Assembly (NCBI GenBank): GCA_016873835.1
Contig: VGVY01000009.1
Location: forward strand, 1 to 40,630
Direction: 5' to 3'
Length of the DNA stretch: 40,630 bases
From: Ignavibacteria bacterium
GTDB taxonomy: Bacteria > Bacteroidota > Ignavibacteria > Ignavibacteriales > Melioribacteraceae
A program made the position numbers and the translations under genes. Under the pieces are notes generated by a model. The model did no database searches and was not told the origin of the DNA. It saw only the letters and a list, made by a program, of their open reading frames with translations. Below are positions 26,172 through 33,742 of the stretch, one piece after another; position 1 is the stretch's first letter; every line of letters begins with the position of its first letter.

Positions 26172-26963
26172 TTAAGAAATAATTGTTCCTTTACCATTTA
26201 ATGCGTCATTAATGGGATGCTCTGTTCTTCCGTCAGATAAAATTACAGTTGAATTTCCAGTTTCAAAAAGTTTTTTAAGTGCAAGAATTTTTCTTTTCAT
26301 TCTTCCTTCAACCTTTTTTTCCATTTCATCAAGCTCAGCTTTTGTTAATTTTGGAACTAAAGAATTAGGATCATTTTTATCAAGCAAGAGTCCGGATTCT
26401 TCTATTAAAGAAATTATTTTATCAGCATTGAATTCTTGTTGAAGCAATGCAATTATGTCGTCATTTTCAGAATTTATTGCAAAATTGTTTTCATCAATCA
26501 ATGGTACTGATAATACCGGAATATATCCGTTAACTAAAAGTAGGTTCAACAAGTGCCTATTTACACTTTTTGGTTTCCCAGAAAAATCTCTTACTATTAA
26601 AGTTTTCCCATCTTCACGAATTTTAATTCCAGCATTGCGTTTACCTTGGATCAATTTTCCATCTAATCCAGAAAGACCTACTGCATTTATTCCTTTCTGC
26701 TGACAAAGTTCCACGATTCTTTTATTTCTCAAACCAGCGTAGGACATCATCATCAAATCAATTGTTTCTTCATTACTCAATACTGAGTCATATCCCGAAA
26801 CGGAAGTAACTATTCTTTTGCTGATATTCAATTTTTTTGCTAGTTCATCACGCAATGCATTTGCACCGTGTACAATAATAAATTTTTCATTTAAAGCAGC
26901 TAAATCAGAAATAATTCCATCAATATTAATTCCTTTTCCGCCGCCAATTTTAATTATAAGCAT
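26172..26963 (-). CDS. lysZ: LysW-aminoadipate kinase LysZ (acetylglutamate kinase family)
   Basis: Phosphorylates the side-chain carboxylate of aminoadipate held on LysW. The 263-residue amino-acid-kinase protein starts with IIKIGGGKG and has the phosphate loop IVHGANALRDEL near 34-45 and the GLSGLDG block near 97-103. The segment KRIVTSVSGYDSV near 49-61 resembles LysZ more than ArgB. The ATG has an SD (CGGAG) at good spacing inside the upstream amidotransferase-like gene and overlaps it by 10 bases. Confidence 0.88.
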   Translation of the reverse strand: MLIIKIGGGKGINIDGIISDLAALNEKFIIVHGANALRDELAKKLNISKRIVTSVSGYDSVLSNEETIDLMMMSYAGLRNKRIVELCQQKGINAVGLSGLDGKLIQGKRNAGIKIREDGKTLIVRDFSGKPKSVNRHLLNLLLVNGYIPVLSVPLIDENNFAINSENDDIIALLQQEFNADKIISLIEESGLLLDKNDPNSLVPKLTKAELDEMEKKVEGRMKRKILALKKLFETGNSTVILSDGRTEHPINDALNGKGTIIS

Positions 26964-27598
26964 TTATACTCCGTTAGACTACCTTGTTCAATAGGATTCC
27001 AATCATTATCATTATCAAGCGGCTCTGAGCTGATTATTATATTAGTATCAGAATATTTTTTGTACAAAGTGAAATACTCCGGCTGTTCATTAAAATATGA
27101 ATATACATAAGTTGCATTTTTTTCGGAAAGAATAATATTCATTGCTCGGATATAAGATGATTTAGCGATTATTATTTTAGTTCCTTTTTTAATAGCATCA
27201 AGAATTTTCCCTTTATCAAATCGTTTTATATAATTAAAAATTTTTTCTGCACCAATTCTTCCTTCTTCCTTTATTTTCACACCTTTAAGTTCACCGTTAA
27301 ATATGAATATATACTTATCATCATAGAACGGCATATTGTTTTCAACAACAATTCCTTCATCACGAAACGCACTTCTGGCATGTGCAATTAATCTTGTTGT
27401 TCTACCAAACTTCGAAAAGTCATCTTCCCAGATTGGCAAAATATTTTTATAATGCTGCCATTTATTATCTTTCCAAAAACTGCAGCCCCAACCATGACCT
27501 TGAAATTCTTTGCTTTCAATAGAGATTTTGGAAAACTTTAACAAAAATTCTGCAATTGAAAATTCATGTTTTGAATTGATATAAAGTAATCTACACAT
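26954..27598 (-). CDS. Class II glutamine amidotransferase-like protein (Ntn glutaminase), in the LysW cluster
   Basis: Free-standing Ntn-type glutaminase domain of 214 residues, related to the YafJ/GATase class II family. The start is fixed by the catalytic nucleophile, Cys2 directly after Met1. Other family blocks are GHGWG (34-38), LIAHARSA (70-77, with R75 as the likely glutamine carboxylate-binding Arg), ENNMPF (86-91) and the oxyanion-type FNGEL (100-104). There is no synthase or ammonia-using domain attached. It lies 81 bases after lysY and overlaps lysZ by 10 bases, so it is part of the lysine operon. Its substrate is unknown. Since the local LysW ends in Gln, deamidation of LysW is a testable possibility. 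Confidence 0.82.
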   Translation of the reverse strand: MCRLLYINSKHEFSIAEFLLKFSKISIESKEFQGHGWGCSFWKDNKWQHYKNILPIWEDDFSKFGRTTRLIAHARSAFRDEGIVVENNMPFYDDKYIFIFNGELKGVKIKEEGRIGAEKIFNYIKRFDKGKILDAIKKGTKIIIAKSSYIRAMNIILSEKNATYVYSYFNEQPEYFTLYKKYSDTNIIISSEPLDNDNDWNPIEQGSLTEYKCL

Positions 27599-27679
27599 TT
27601 AAAAATTATTGCTCTTTTCTCGAAGAATAAATTATTTGATCACAACAAATAAGAGGAATTATTTTTATAACGTACATCA

Positions 27680-28726
27680 TTAAATTGGATGTAATCCAGA
27701 AAATTCAAGTCCAGTTTTTTCATCAAATCCATGCATAATATTAAACGCTTGCAAAGCTTGTCCAGCAGCACCCTTCATTAAATTATCGATAGCACTAATA
27801 ACTACCAGCCGATTTGAGAATTCATCCTTCTTAAAACCAATGTCACAATAATTTGTACCGAATAATAATTTTGGTTCTGGATAGCGATAAATTCCATCAC
27901 TCTCTTTAACAATTCTAATAAAAGGTTCCTCTCCATAAGAATCGCGGTAAATTTTCCAAATCTCCTTTTCGCTCAAGTTATCTTTTAGAAAAACATGCGA
28001 TGTTGCAAGCAGACCTCTTACCAAATCAATTGCAGTAGCTGAAAAATGTATATTAATTTTTTTATTAAATGATAATTCTTGAATTATTTCTGCGGTATGT
28101 CGATGTTGCGTTGGTGCATAGGATCGAACTACTCCGCTTCTTTCCGGATGATGTGATCCTTCATTAATTTTATTTCCTCCTTCGCTTGAACCAACTTTTA
28201 CTTCAACAACAGTTCTTTCTTCATCAGCTAATCCATTTTTGTATAGAGGATATAATGCCAAAATACTGGCAGTTGCATTACATCCAGCGCTTGAAATATA
28301 ATTTGCGGTTTTCATTTCTGAACGATGAAGTTCTGGAATGCCGTAAACAAATTCTTTCAATAGTTCTGGCCGGGCGTGTTTATGTCCATACCATTTTTCA
28401 TATTCTGATGGATCTGATAATCGGAAATCAGCACTAAGGTCAATTATCTTGGGTGCTAATTTATTAAAAGTATCAATTTTATTTTGAGAACTGTTATGCG
28501 GAAGACACAAAAATAAAAGATCGCATTCTTGAATTTCAGATATTGAACAAAATTTCATTAATGTTGTTTTTCGTAAGTTAGGATGTATTTTATGAATAAA
28601 TTTGCCGGTATTGCTTTCAGAAGTAATTTGTTTTAACTCAACATTTGGATGAAATAGTAGAAGTCTAATCAATTCACCACCGGTATAACCAGAACCTCCT
28701 ACAATTGAGACTCTTATTTTATCCAT
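27680..28726 (-). CDS. lysY: LysW-aminoadipyl-phosphate reductase LysY (ArgC family)
   Basis: NADPH-dependent reductase forming LysW-aminoadipate semialdehyde. It has the N-terminal Rossmann motif GGSGYTGGE (10-18) and catalytic Cys149 in [10 protein letters not shown] longer frame begins at 28741, but the ATG at 28726 has a correctly spaced SD (GAGG) and overlaps lysX by only eight bases, so it is preferred and gives 348 residues. The family also includes N-acetylglutamyl-phosphate reductase, and the cluster context supports LysY. Confidence 0.88.
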   Translation of the reverse strand: MDKIRVSIVGGSGYTGGELIRLLLFHPNVELKQITSESNTGKFIHKIHPNLRKTTLMKFCSISEIQECDLLFLCLPHNSSQNKIDTFNKLAPKIIDLSADFRLSDPSEYEKWYGHKHARPELLKEFVYGIPELHRSEMKTANYISSAGCNATASILALYPLYKNGLADEERTVVEVKVGSSEGGNKINEGSHHPERSGVVRSYAPTQHRHTAEIIQELSFNKKINIHFSATAIDLVRGLLATSHVFLKDNLSEKEIWKIYRDSYGEEPFIRIVKESDGIYRYPEPKLLFGTNYCDIGFKKDEFSNRLVVISAIDNLMKGAAGQALQAFNIMHGFDEKTGLEFSGLHPI

Positions 28727-29570
28727 TATCACCCTCAACAACTTTTAAAACATAATCAACCATTTTTTGAGGAATATTAACTCCGGTTGTGTCAATACTA
28801 TTTTTGTATTCCATTGTATAGTTTACTTCATTAACCATTAATCCATTTGACGTTTCGAATAAATCAATCGCAACTATACCACCTCCAACAGCTTTAGCAG
28901 CTTTTACTGAAATCTCATTCAATTCATCTGATACTACACATTTGGATGCAACACCTCCACGAGCTGTATTTGTAATCCAGTGTGGCGATGTTCTATAAAT
29001 TGCAGCTATGCAATTGTCACCAACAATAAAACTACGAATATCTCTTCCGCTTTTCTCAACATATTTTTGGATATAAAAAATTGAGTGATGATATGAACCT
29101 AAAATTGTTTTGTGTTCTAAAATAGCTTCAGCTGCATCTTTGTCATTTATTTTAGAAAGTAATCTCCCCCAGGAGCCAACTGCCGGTTTGAGAACTACTG
29201 GATATCCCATTTCTTCAATTGCCTTTAGAGCTGATTCTTCAGTGAACGCAACACGAACTTCTGGTTGAGGAACTTTATTTTCGGCTAATGCCACAGAGGT
29301 TAATAATTTATCACCACAGATTGTAGCAACTTTATACGAATTGATGCATTTTATTCCGAAAGATTCATACAATCTTAATGCATGAAGCGCACGTGAGTGG
29401 TTAATACATCTTTCAATTACAACATCAATGTCATAGCTTCCATTTCCCAAACTGAAAGTAATTTCTCTATCGTCCATTAAAACTATTTCAATTCCTTTCC
29501 TTGATCTAAGCTCATCAATAAGAAATTTTTCATCTTTGCGAATTAAAGAATGAAGCAAACCAATTTTCAT
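28719..29570 (-). CDS. lysX: LysW-alpha-aminoadipate ligase LysX (RimK-like ATP-grasp)
   Basis: ATP-grasp ligase that joins the amino group of alpha-aminoadipate (or glutamate, in ArgX-type enzymes) to the C-terminal residue of LysW. The 283-residue protein has an N-terminal pre-ATP-grasp domain, then [14 protein letters not shown] near 127-140, the [15 protein letters not shown] region near 170-184, and metal-binding IDLFET and [11 protein letters not shown] near 248-275. The ATG is preceded by an SD (GGAGG). In known systems the ligase needs a terminal Glu carboxylate on LysW, which conflicts with the Gln end of the local LysW. Confidence 0.9.
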   Translation of the reverse strand: MKIGLLHSLIRKDEKFLIDELRSRKGIEIVLMDDREITFSLGNGSYDIDVVIERCINHSRALHALRLYESFGIKCINSYKVATICGDKLLTSVALAENKVPQPEVRVAFTEESALKAIEEMGYPVVLKPAVGSWGRLLSKINDKDAAEAILEHKTILGSYHHSIFYIQKYVEKSGRDIRSFIVGDNCIAAIYRTSPHWITNTARGGVASKCVVSDELNEISVKAAKAVGGGIVAIDLFETSNGLMVNEVNYTMEYKNSIDTTGVNIPQKMVDYVLKVVEGDNG

Positions 29571-29608
29571 TTTATATTTTCCTCCGGCTCGATATAATAA
29601 TTGCGAGT

Positions 29609-30766
29609 CTATTTATTGTAAGTTTTGTGATGCTTAACTGCGTCGACGATATGTTTCAATTCGGAAAGGTCTACTGTTCGTCCTCGTTGACCAACGAACT
29701 TAACTTCTTTTAATACTTCCATTTGATGTTCATCATCCATTGATTCTTCTCCAACAAGTTTAAGTGCATATCTTAATGAAGCGATTCCAGACATTTGATC
29801 GAGTGCAAAAGATCTTTCACGACCAAGCAGATTTGGATCTAAACTTTCATAATGCATTGGATTAATCGACGCAGCATGAGTATGTACTCCAGCACAGTGA
29901 GTAAATGCATTTTTACCAGTAATGGGATAATTAGCTGGTATTGGAATTCCTGAATGTTTGCTTACCAGATCATAAAGTTGCGTTAATTTGCTTATGTTCC
30001 ACCTTTGTTCGTTATGATCAACAGAAAGTACAACCAATAACTCAGCAAGATCAACAATACCGGCTCTTTCACCAAGTCCGAGTGCGGCAGCATCAATAAT
30101 ATCTACACCAGCCCGGTAAGCATCTAAGGCATTTGCCAACGCAAGCCCCCTATCATTATGGCAGTGAACTGCAACTTTCGGAAACAATTTTCTCTTTGCA
30201 AATTCATCTTTAAGATTGGATATATAATCATACATACTTCTGTTTGTACCTGGTACCATATAACCAGTAGTATCTGCAACACTTATTATATCAGCACCAG
30301 CTTCAACGGCAGCCGAAGCAGCTTTAACAACATTTTCAAATTGGGAGCGAACTGTATCTTCCGGAGTATAACGAATCAATAAATTTGGTTTTTGACTTTT
30401 AGCATACTTTATTACATCTGTAATCTGAGTTATTGCGGTTTCAAGATCTTTCTTAAAAACAGTTTGAAGTCTTTCATCAGATACACAATAAAATATTCCA
30501 ATAAAATCTACTTCACACTCTAACGCAAGATCAATATCATTTTTAAGAGATCGGGAATGTGCTCCAACAATCGATTTAAAACCTTTTTGTGCTATTGATT
30601 TTACAGCGGCATGAATTTCTGGTGTAACCACTGGATGACCAGCTTCAATGATATCCACACCAATTTCATTTAGAAGATTTGCAATAGCAAGTTTAATGTG
30701 CTTATCAAAATAAACACCAGGAGTTTGTTCTCCTTCGCGCAGAGTTGAATCTAAAACCCAGACCAA
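29609..30766 (-). CDS. Homocitrate synthase (HCS/NifV-LeuA family)
   Basis: Condenses acetyl-CoA with 2-oxoglutarate to homocitrate, the first committed step of the aminoadipate lysine pathway. The 385-residue TIM-barrel enzyme has DSTLREGEQ at 6-14 (metal ligand D6) and HCHNDRG at 201-207 (metal ligands H201 and H203). A TTG start directly abuts the lysW stop and no downstream start would keep the catalytic DSTLREGEQ, so TTG is required. The cluster argues for homocitrate over isopropylmalate or citramalate synthesis. It ends with a TAG stop. Confidence 0.85.
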   Translation of the reverse strand: MVWVLDSTLREGEQTPGVYFDKHIKLAIANLLNEIGVDIIEAGHPVVTPEIHAAVKSIAQKGFKSIVGAHSRSLKNDIDLALECEVDFIGIFYCVSDERLQTVFKKDLETAITQITDVIKYAKSQKPNLLIRYTPEDTVRSQFENVVKAASAAVEAGADIISVADTTGYMVPGTNRSMYDYISNLKDEFAKRKLFPKVAVHCHNDRGLALANALDAYRAGVDIIDAAALGLGERAGIVDLAELLVVLSVDHNEQRWNISKLTQLYDLVSKHSGIPIPANYPITGKNAFTHCAGVHTHAASINPMHYESLDPNLLGRERSFALDQMSGIASLRYALKLVGEESMDDEHQMEVLKEVKFVGQRGRTVDLSELKHIVDAVKHHKTYNK

Positions 30767-30934
30767 CTACTGACCCCAGTCTTCTTCTTCTTGAGGAGCT
30801 TCATTAAGTTTTGGAGGATCAAGTGAGATTACTTCAAGTTCTGTTCCACACTCAGGGCATTCGAGCAATTCGCCTACTACTGTTCCCTCTTGCAAATTTA
30901 TGCTTGCATCACAAACTGGACATTCAGCTTTCAT
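30767..30934 (-). CDS. lysW: LysW amino-group carrier protein, with C-terminal Gln
   Basis: Small carrier on which alpha-aminoadipate is held during conversion to lysine. The 55-residue acidic protein has two zinc-binding pairs, C5/C8 (CPVC) and C26/C29 (CPEC), and the family's acidic tail. The tail reads EEEDWGQ, whereas the known family ends in EDWGE and uses that Glu side chain for attachment. Codons at the end are GAC TGG GGT CAG TAG. UAG is a normal stop elsewhere in the window (homocitrate synthase, TonB receptor). The ATG at 30934 follows GGAG by a few bases. It is the first gene of the lysine operon. Confidence 0.9.
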   Translation of the reverse strand: MKAECPVCDASINLQEGTVVGELLECPECGTELEVISLDPPKLNEAPQEEEDWGQ

Positions 30935-30957
30935 ATTCACTCCAAAAAAAAGTTTTG

Positions 30958-30988
30958 CAAAAGTAAAAAACTATTTAGTTGATAGCAA
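30958..30988 (-). promoter_or_regulatory. Promoter of the lysW operon
   Basis: On the minus strand TTG (30988-30986), a 20-base spacer and TACTTTTG (30965-30958) match TTG-N19-21-TAnnTTTG exactly. The leader would be only about 17 bases, too short for a lysine riboswitch or attenuator. Two small palindromes overlap the promoter and could be operators: AACTA-TT-TAGTT at 30969-30980 in the spacer and TTTTGCAAAA at 30953-30962 around the start site. Confidence 0.7.
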
Positions 30989-31040
30989 GAATGAAGTTGC
31001 TTTTACTCAATGACTCGTTACAAGAAAATTTACGTTCGAT

Positions 31041-32240
31041 TCATTCAGTGGTCAAAAGTTTTTGAGTTAAAATATTTTTGAGAGAATCAAATTCAATTTT
31101 ATGCTCTGCAGAAAGCGGTTTTACTGACGGCATTTTTTCACGAAGAGGATTTACTTGCCTACCATTTTTCCAAAAGCGATAACACACATGAGGACCAGTT
31201 GCTAAACCAGTACTTCCAACATATCCAATAATTTGACCTTGCTTAACAGCTTTTCCATTTCTAATACCTTTTGCGAATTTTGACAAATGTAAATATTGAG
31301 TTGAATAGACAGAGTTATGTCTCACTTTTATGTAATTACCATTCCCACTTGTATAACCAGCATTAACAACTACTCCATCACCTACAGACATGATAGGAGT
31401 TCCAGTAGGTGCCGCATAATCTGTTCCGAGATGTGCTTTCACCCTTCCTAAAACTGGATGAAGTCTTCGTGAAGAGAACCTTGAGGAAATTCTACTAAAT
31501 TTCAATGGTGCAATTAAAAAAGCTTTTTTCAAACTATTTCCTTTTTCATCATAATATCCTACTTCGTCATTCTTTTCAAATCTGAATGCATTAAACTCAT
31601 TCCCAGAATTTCTAAAAACAGCAGTTAAGATTTTTCCAACACCAGAAAGTTTATTATCTACATATAACTGTTCATAAACAACTTTGAAAGAATCACTTTT
31701 TTGAATTCTAAAAAAATCGATTTGCCAGGCATAAATTTCAGAAAGTTTAACAGCAATTTCCGGGTCAATCTGTTTTGATTCAAGTGTTTCCCATAAAGAA
31801 TTTTTAATTATGCTTGCAACAGTTCGTTCTTTAATTTCAACTTCTTTTTTCCCAAAATACACATTAACACTATCCCGCAAATCATAAACAACATACTCAA
31901 TCGGATTTCGAACATATACGAAGTACTGAACTGTTTCGGTTGTATCCCATTTAGCATAAATATAGTATTCATCTCCCGATCTAAAACTTCTTACTGGGAA
32001 AATTGACCTTGCTTTATCGGCAATGTTAAATATTTGTTTGTCCGAGAGACCATGCGGGATTAAAATATCACTTAAAGTTTCACCTGAATTAAAAGTACCA
32101 TGCACTTCAATTAGTGAATCAACAACTAATCCGAATGAATTTTTTATGGGCTGGTTAATTGTTGTATAATCCTCGTTATCTGCACACGACACTATAAGAA
32201 TAAAAATTAATAATATGAGAAAAGAAATTTTATTTAGCAT
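31041..32240 (-). CDS. M23-family peptidase lipoprotein (MepM/NlpD-like)
   Basis: Envelope protein that probably cuts, or helps cut, peptidoglycan cross-links. A lipoprotein signal ends in LIVSC. An N-terminal LysM/OapA-like region (about 45-120) is followed by a linker domain and a C-terminal M23 domain. Zinc residues are visible as HLGTD (H270, D274) and YLH (H318). The last motif is GPHVCYR, so the usual HxH is HxC (H351, C353). The frame opens at 32246, but the ATG at 32240 has AGAGG six bases upstream and is preferred, giving 399 residues. It overlaps the VOC gene by 11 bases. Confidence 0.85.
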   Translation of the reverse strand: MLNKISFLILLIFILIVSCADNEDYTTINQPIKNSFGLVVDSLIEVHGTFNSGETLSDILIPHGLSDKQIFNIADKARSIFPVRSFRSGDEYYIYAKWDTTETVQYFVYVRNPIEYVVYDLRDSVNVYFGKKEVEIKERTVASIIKNSLWETLESKQIDPEIAVKLSEIYAWQIDFFRIQKSDSFKVVYEQLYVDNKLSGVGKILTAVFRNSGNEFNAFRFEKNDEVGYYDEKGNSLKKAFLIAPLKFSRISSRFSSRRLHPVLGRVKAHLGTDYAAPTGTPIMSVGDGVVVNAGYTSGNGNYIKVRHNSVYSTQYLHLSKFAKGIRNGKAVKQGQIIGYVGSTGLATGPHVCYRFWKNGRQVNPLREKMPSVKPLSAEHKIEFDSLKNILTQKLLTTE

Positions 32241-32601
32241 TAGCATCCTCTTGCATCATCCCAAAAATGGTACCTTCAACATCTTTGCAATAACAGATAT
32301 ACCCAACGTTTGGAATAGTCATTTTTTCAACCACTTGTTCACCGCCATTTATTTTAACTTTTTCGATTGCTTCTTCTAAATTTTCAACTTGAATTGTATT
32401 TACAATTCCATTTCCGGGCATGGTCCCTTGCGGAACAAAAAAAGCACCATCAATTCCGGGTGAATTTTTATCTCCGGTAAAAGCAAGCCAATATTTTTGT
32501 TCACCCCATTGCTGAACATTCCAACCAAATACAGATTTATAAAAATTAATAACTTTTTCGGGATCATTTGCCGCGATTTCAAAGTGTATAACACGATTCA
32601 T
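32230..32601 (-). CDS. VOC (glyoxalase/bleomycin-resistance) family protein
   Basis: Single-unit vicinal-oxygen-chelate protein of 123 residues with two beta-alpha-beta-beta-beta modules. The first begins HFEIAANDPEKVINFYKSVFGW, typical of the family, and the second has GYICYCKDVEGTIFGM with a Glu-free metal site that cannot be assigned with confidence. Function is unknown: such proteins range from dioxygenases to binding proteins. It is coupled to the M23 gene by overlap. Confidence 0.8.
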   Translation of the reverse strand: MNRVIHFEIAANDPEKVINFYKSVFGWNVQQWGEQKYWLAFTGDKNSPGIDGAFFVPQGTMPGNGIVNTIQVENLEEAIEKVKINGGEQVVEKMTIPNVGYICYCKDVEGTIFGMMQEDANAK

Positions 32602-32611
32602 AACTAACCTA

Positions 32612-32710
32612 TTATTTATCGGTGGAATTTTTCTTAGAATTACTTTTTATTCTAAAAGGATTGAATATGAATTCTAATATGTGAAAAATAAATTCAGTTA
32701 TTGAAGACAT
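32612..32710 (-). CDS. Possible 32-residue small protein between moxR and the VOC gene
   Basis: An ATG at 32710 opens a 32-codon frame ending in TAA. The N-terminal two thirds are hydrophobic with aromatic residues (EFIFHILEFIFNPF) and the last third is basic and polar. This pattern could suit a membrane-surface peptide. It fits neatly between the MoxR stop (15 bases away) and the VOC start (10 bases away), as expected in a tight operon. No good SD is visible and no family is recognised, so it may be chance. Confidence 0.3.
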   Translation of the reverse strand: MSSITEFIFHILEFIFNPFRIKSNSKKNSTDK

Positions 32711-32725
32711 TGTTTGTTAAAAAAA

Positions 32726-33709
32726 TTAGATTAATCTTTTTATTATTTCAACAGAATTAATACCATCCGCTTCAGCAGAAAAATTTGGGATAATTCTATG
32801 TCTTAACACCGGCATCAAAAATTTTTTAACATCATCAATTGATGGTGTAAATCGATTATTTAATACTGCATTTGTTTTGGCTGCAAGAATTAAAAACTGT
32901 GATGCTCTTGGACCTGCACCCCAACTAACCCAATCTTTAATAAATTGGTCCGACTCGCCGTTGACTGGGCGAGTTTTATTTACAATATCAACAGCAAATT
33001 GAACTACGTTATCAGCTACTGGAACTCGTTTTATTAATTCTTGATAATTAATTAAATCTCTTGAGCCTAAAACTTTTTTTAATTTTGGTGAATAAGAACT
33101 TGTAGTTTGTTTAATAATTTCCGTTTCTTCTTTATTGCTTGGATATTCAAGCCAAAGATTAAACATAAATCGGTCTAATTGAGCTTCGGGAAGGGGATAA
33201 GTTCCTTCTTGTTCAATAGGATTTTGCGTTGCAAGTACAAAAAATGGTTCATCAAGCAGATGTGTTTGGCCAGCAGCAGTTACTCTGTGTTCTTGCATCG
33301 CTTCAAGTAATGCAGATTGAGTCTTAGGAGGAGTTCTATTAATTTCATCAGCTAAAATAATATTTGCAAAAATTGGACCTTGTATAAATCTGAAAAACCG
33401 TTTCTTAGTAATAGCATCCTCGTCAATAATTTCTGTACCGGTTATATCGCTAGGCATTAAATCAGGTGTGAATTGTATTCTATTAAATTTTAGATCTAGA
33501 ACTTCTGCGAGAGTTTTTATTAAAAGAGTTTTTGCTAATCCTGGAACTCCTACTAAAAGACAATGTCCTTTGGCGAGCAGACTAATTAATAAATTGTCAA
33601 TTATTTCGTGCTGTCCAATAATAACTTTGGCAATTTCTTCTTTAACTTTCGAAATACTCAAAGAAAGTTGCTCAACTCCTTTTACATCACTTTGGTTGTT
33701 TGCAACCAA
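32726..33709 (-). CDS. MoxR-family AAA ATPase
   Basis: Cytoplasmic AAA+ chaperone-like ATPase of 327 residues. Walker A is GVPGLAKT (54-61) and Walker B with the sensor is ILADEINRT (118-126). The family stretch TQNPIEQEGTYPLPEAQLDR lies at 161-180. The start is a TTG with AGGAG six bases upstream, and no ATG lies early enough to keep the fold. MoxR genes normally sit beside DUF58 and von Willebrand factor A genes. Neither is present, and it follows the foldase genes instead. Its client is therefore unclear. Confidence 0.9.
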   Translation of the reverse strand: MVANNQSDVKGVEQLSLSISKVKEEIAKVIIGQHEIIDNLLISLLAKGHCLLVGVPGLAKTLLIKTLAEVLDLKFNRIQFTPDLMPSDITGTEIIDEDAITKKRFFRFIQGPIFANIILADEINRTPPKTQSALLEAMQEHRVTAAGQTHLLDEPFFVLATQNPIEQEGTYPLPEAQLDRFMFNLWLEYPSNKEETEIIKQTTSSYSPKLKKVLGSRDLINYQELIKRVPVADNVVQFAVDIVNKTRPVNGESDQFIKDWVSWGAGPRASQFLILAAKTNAVLNNRFTPSIDDVKKFLMPVLRHRIIPNFSAEADGINSVEIIKRLI

Positions 33710-33742
33710 ATTATTCTCCTAATTAAAACTGTTGTTAAAATG

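Noticed and set aside
30767-30769. UAG at the lysW end read as a recoded sense codon joining lysW to homocitrate synthase
   Set aside because: UAG ends other genes here (homocitrate synthase, TonB receptor), and both proteins have natural family lengths without fusion.
30935-30958. Lysine riboswitch or attenuator before lysW
   Set aside because: The predicted leader is only about 17 bases from promoter to SD, with no room for the large aptamer fold.
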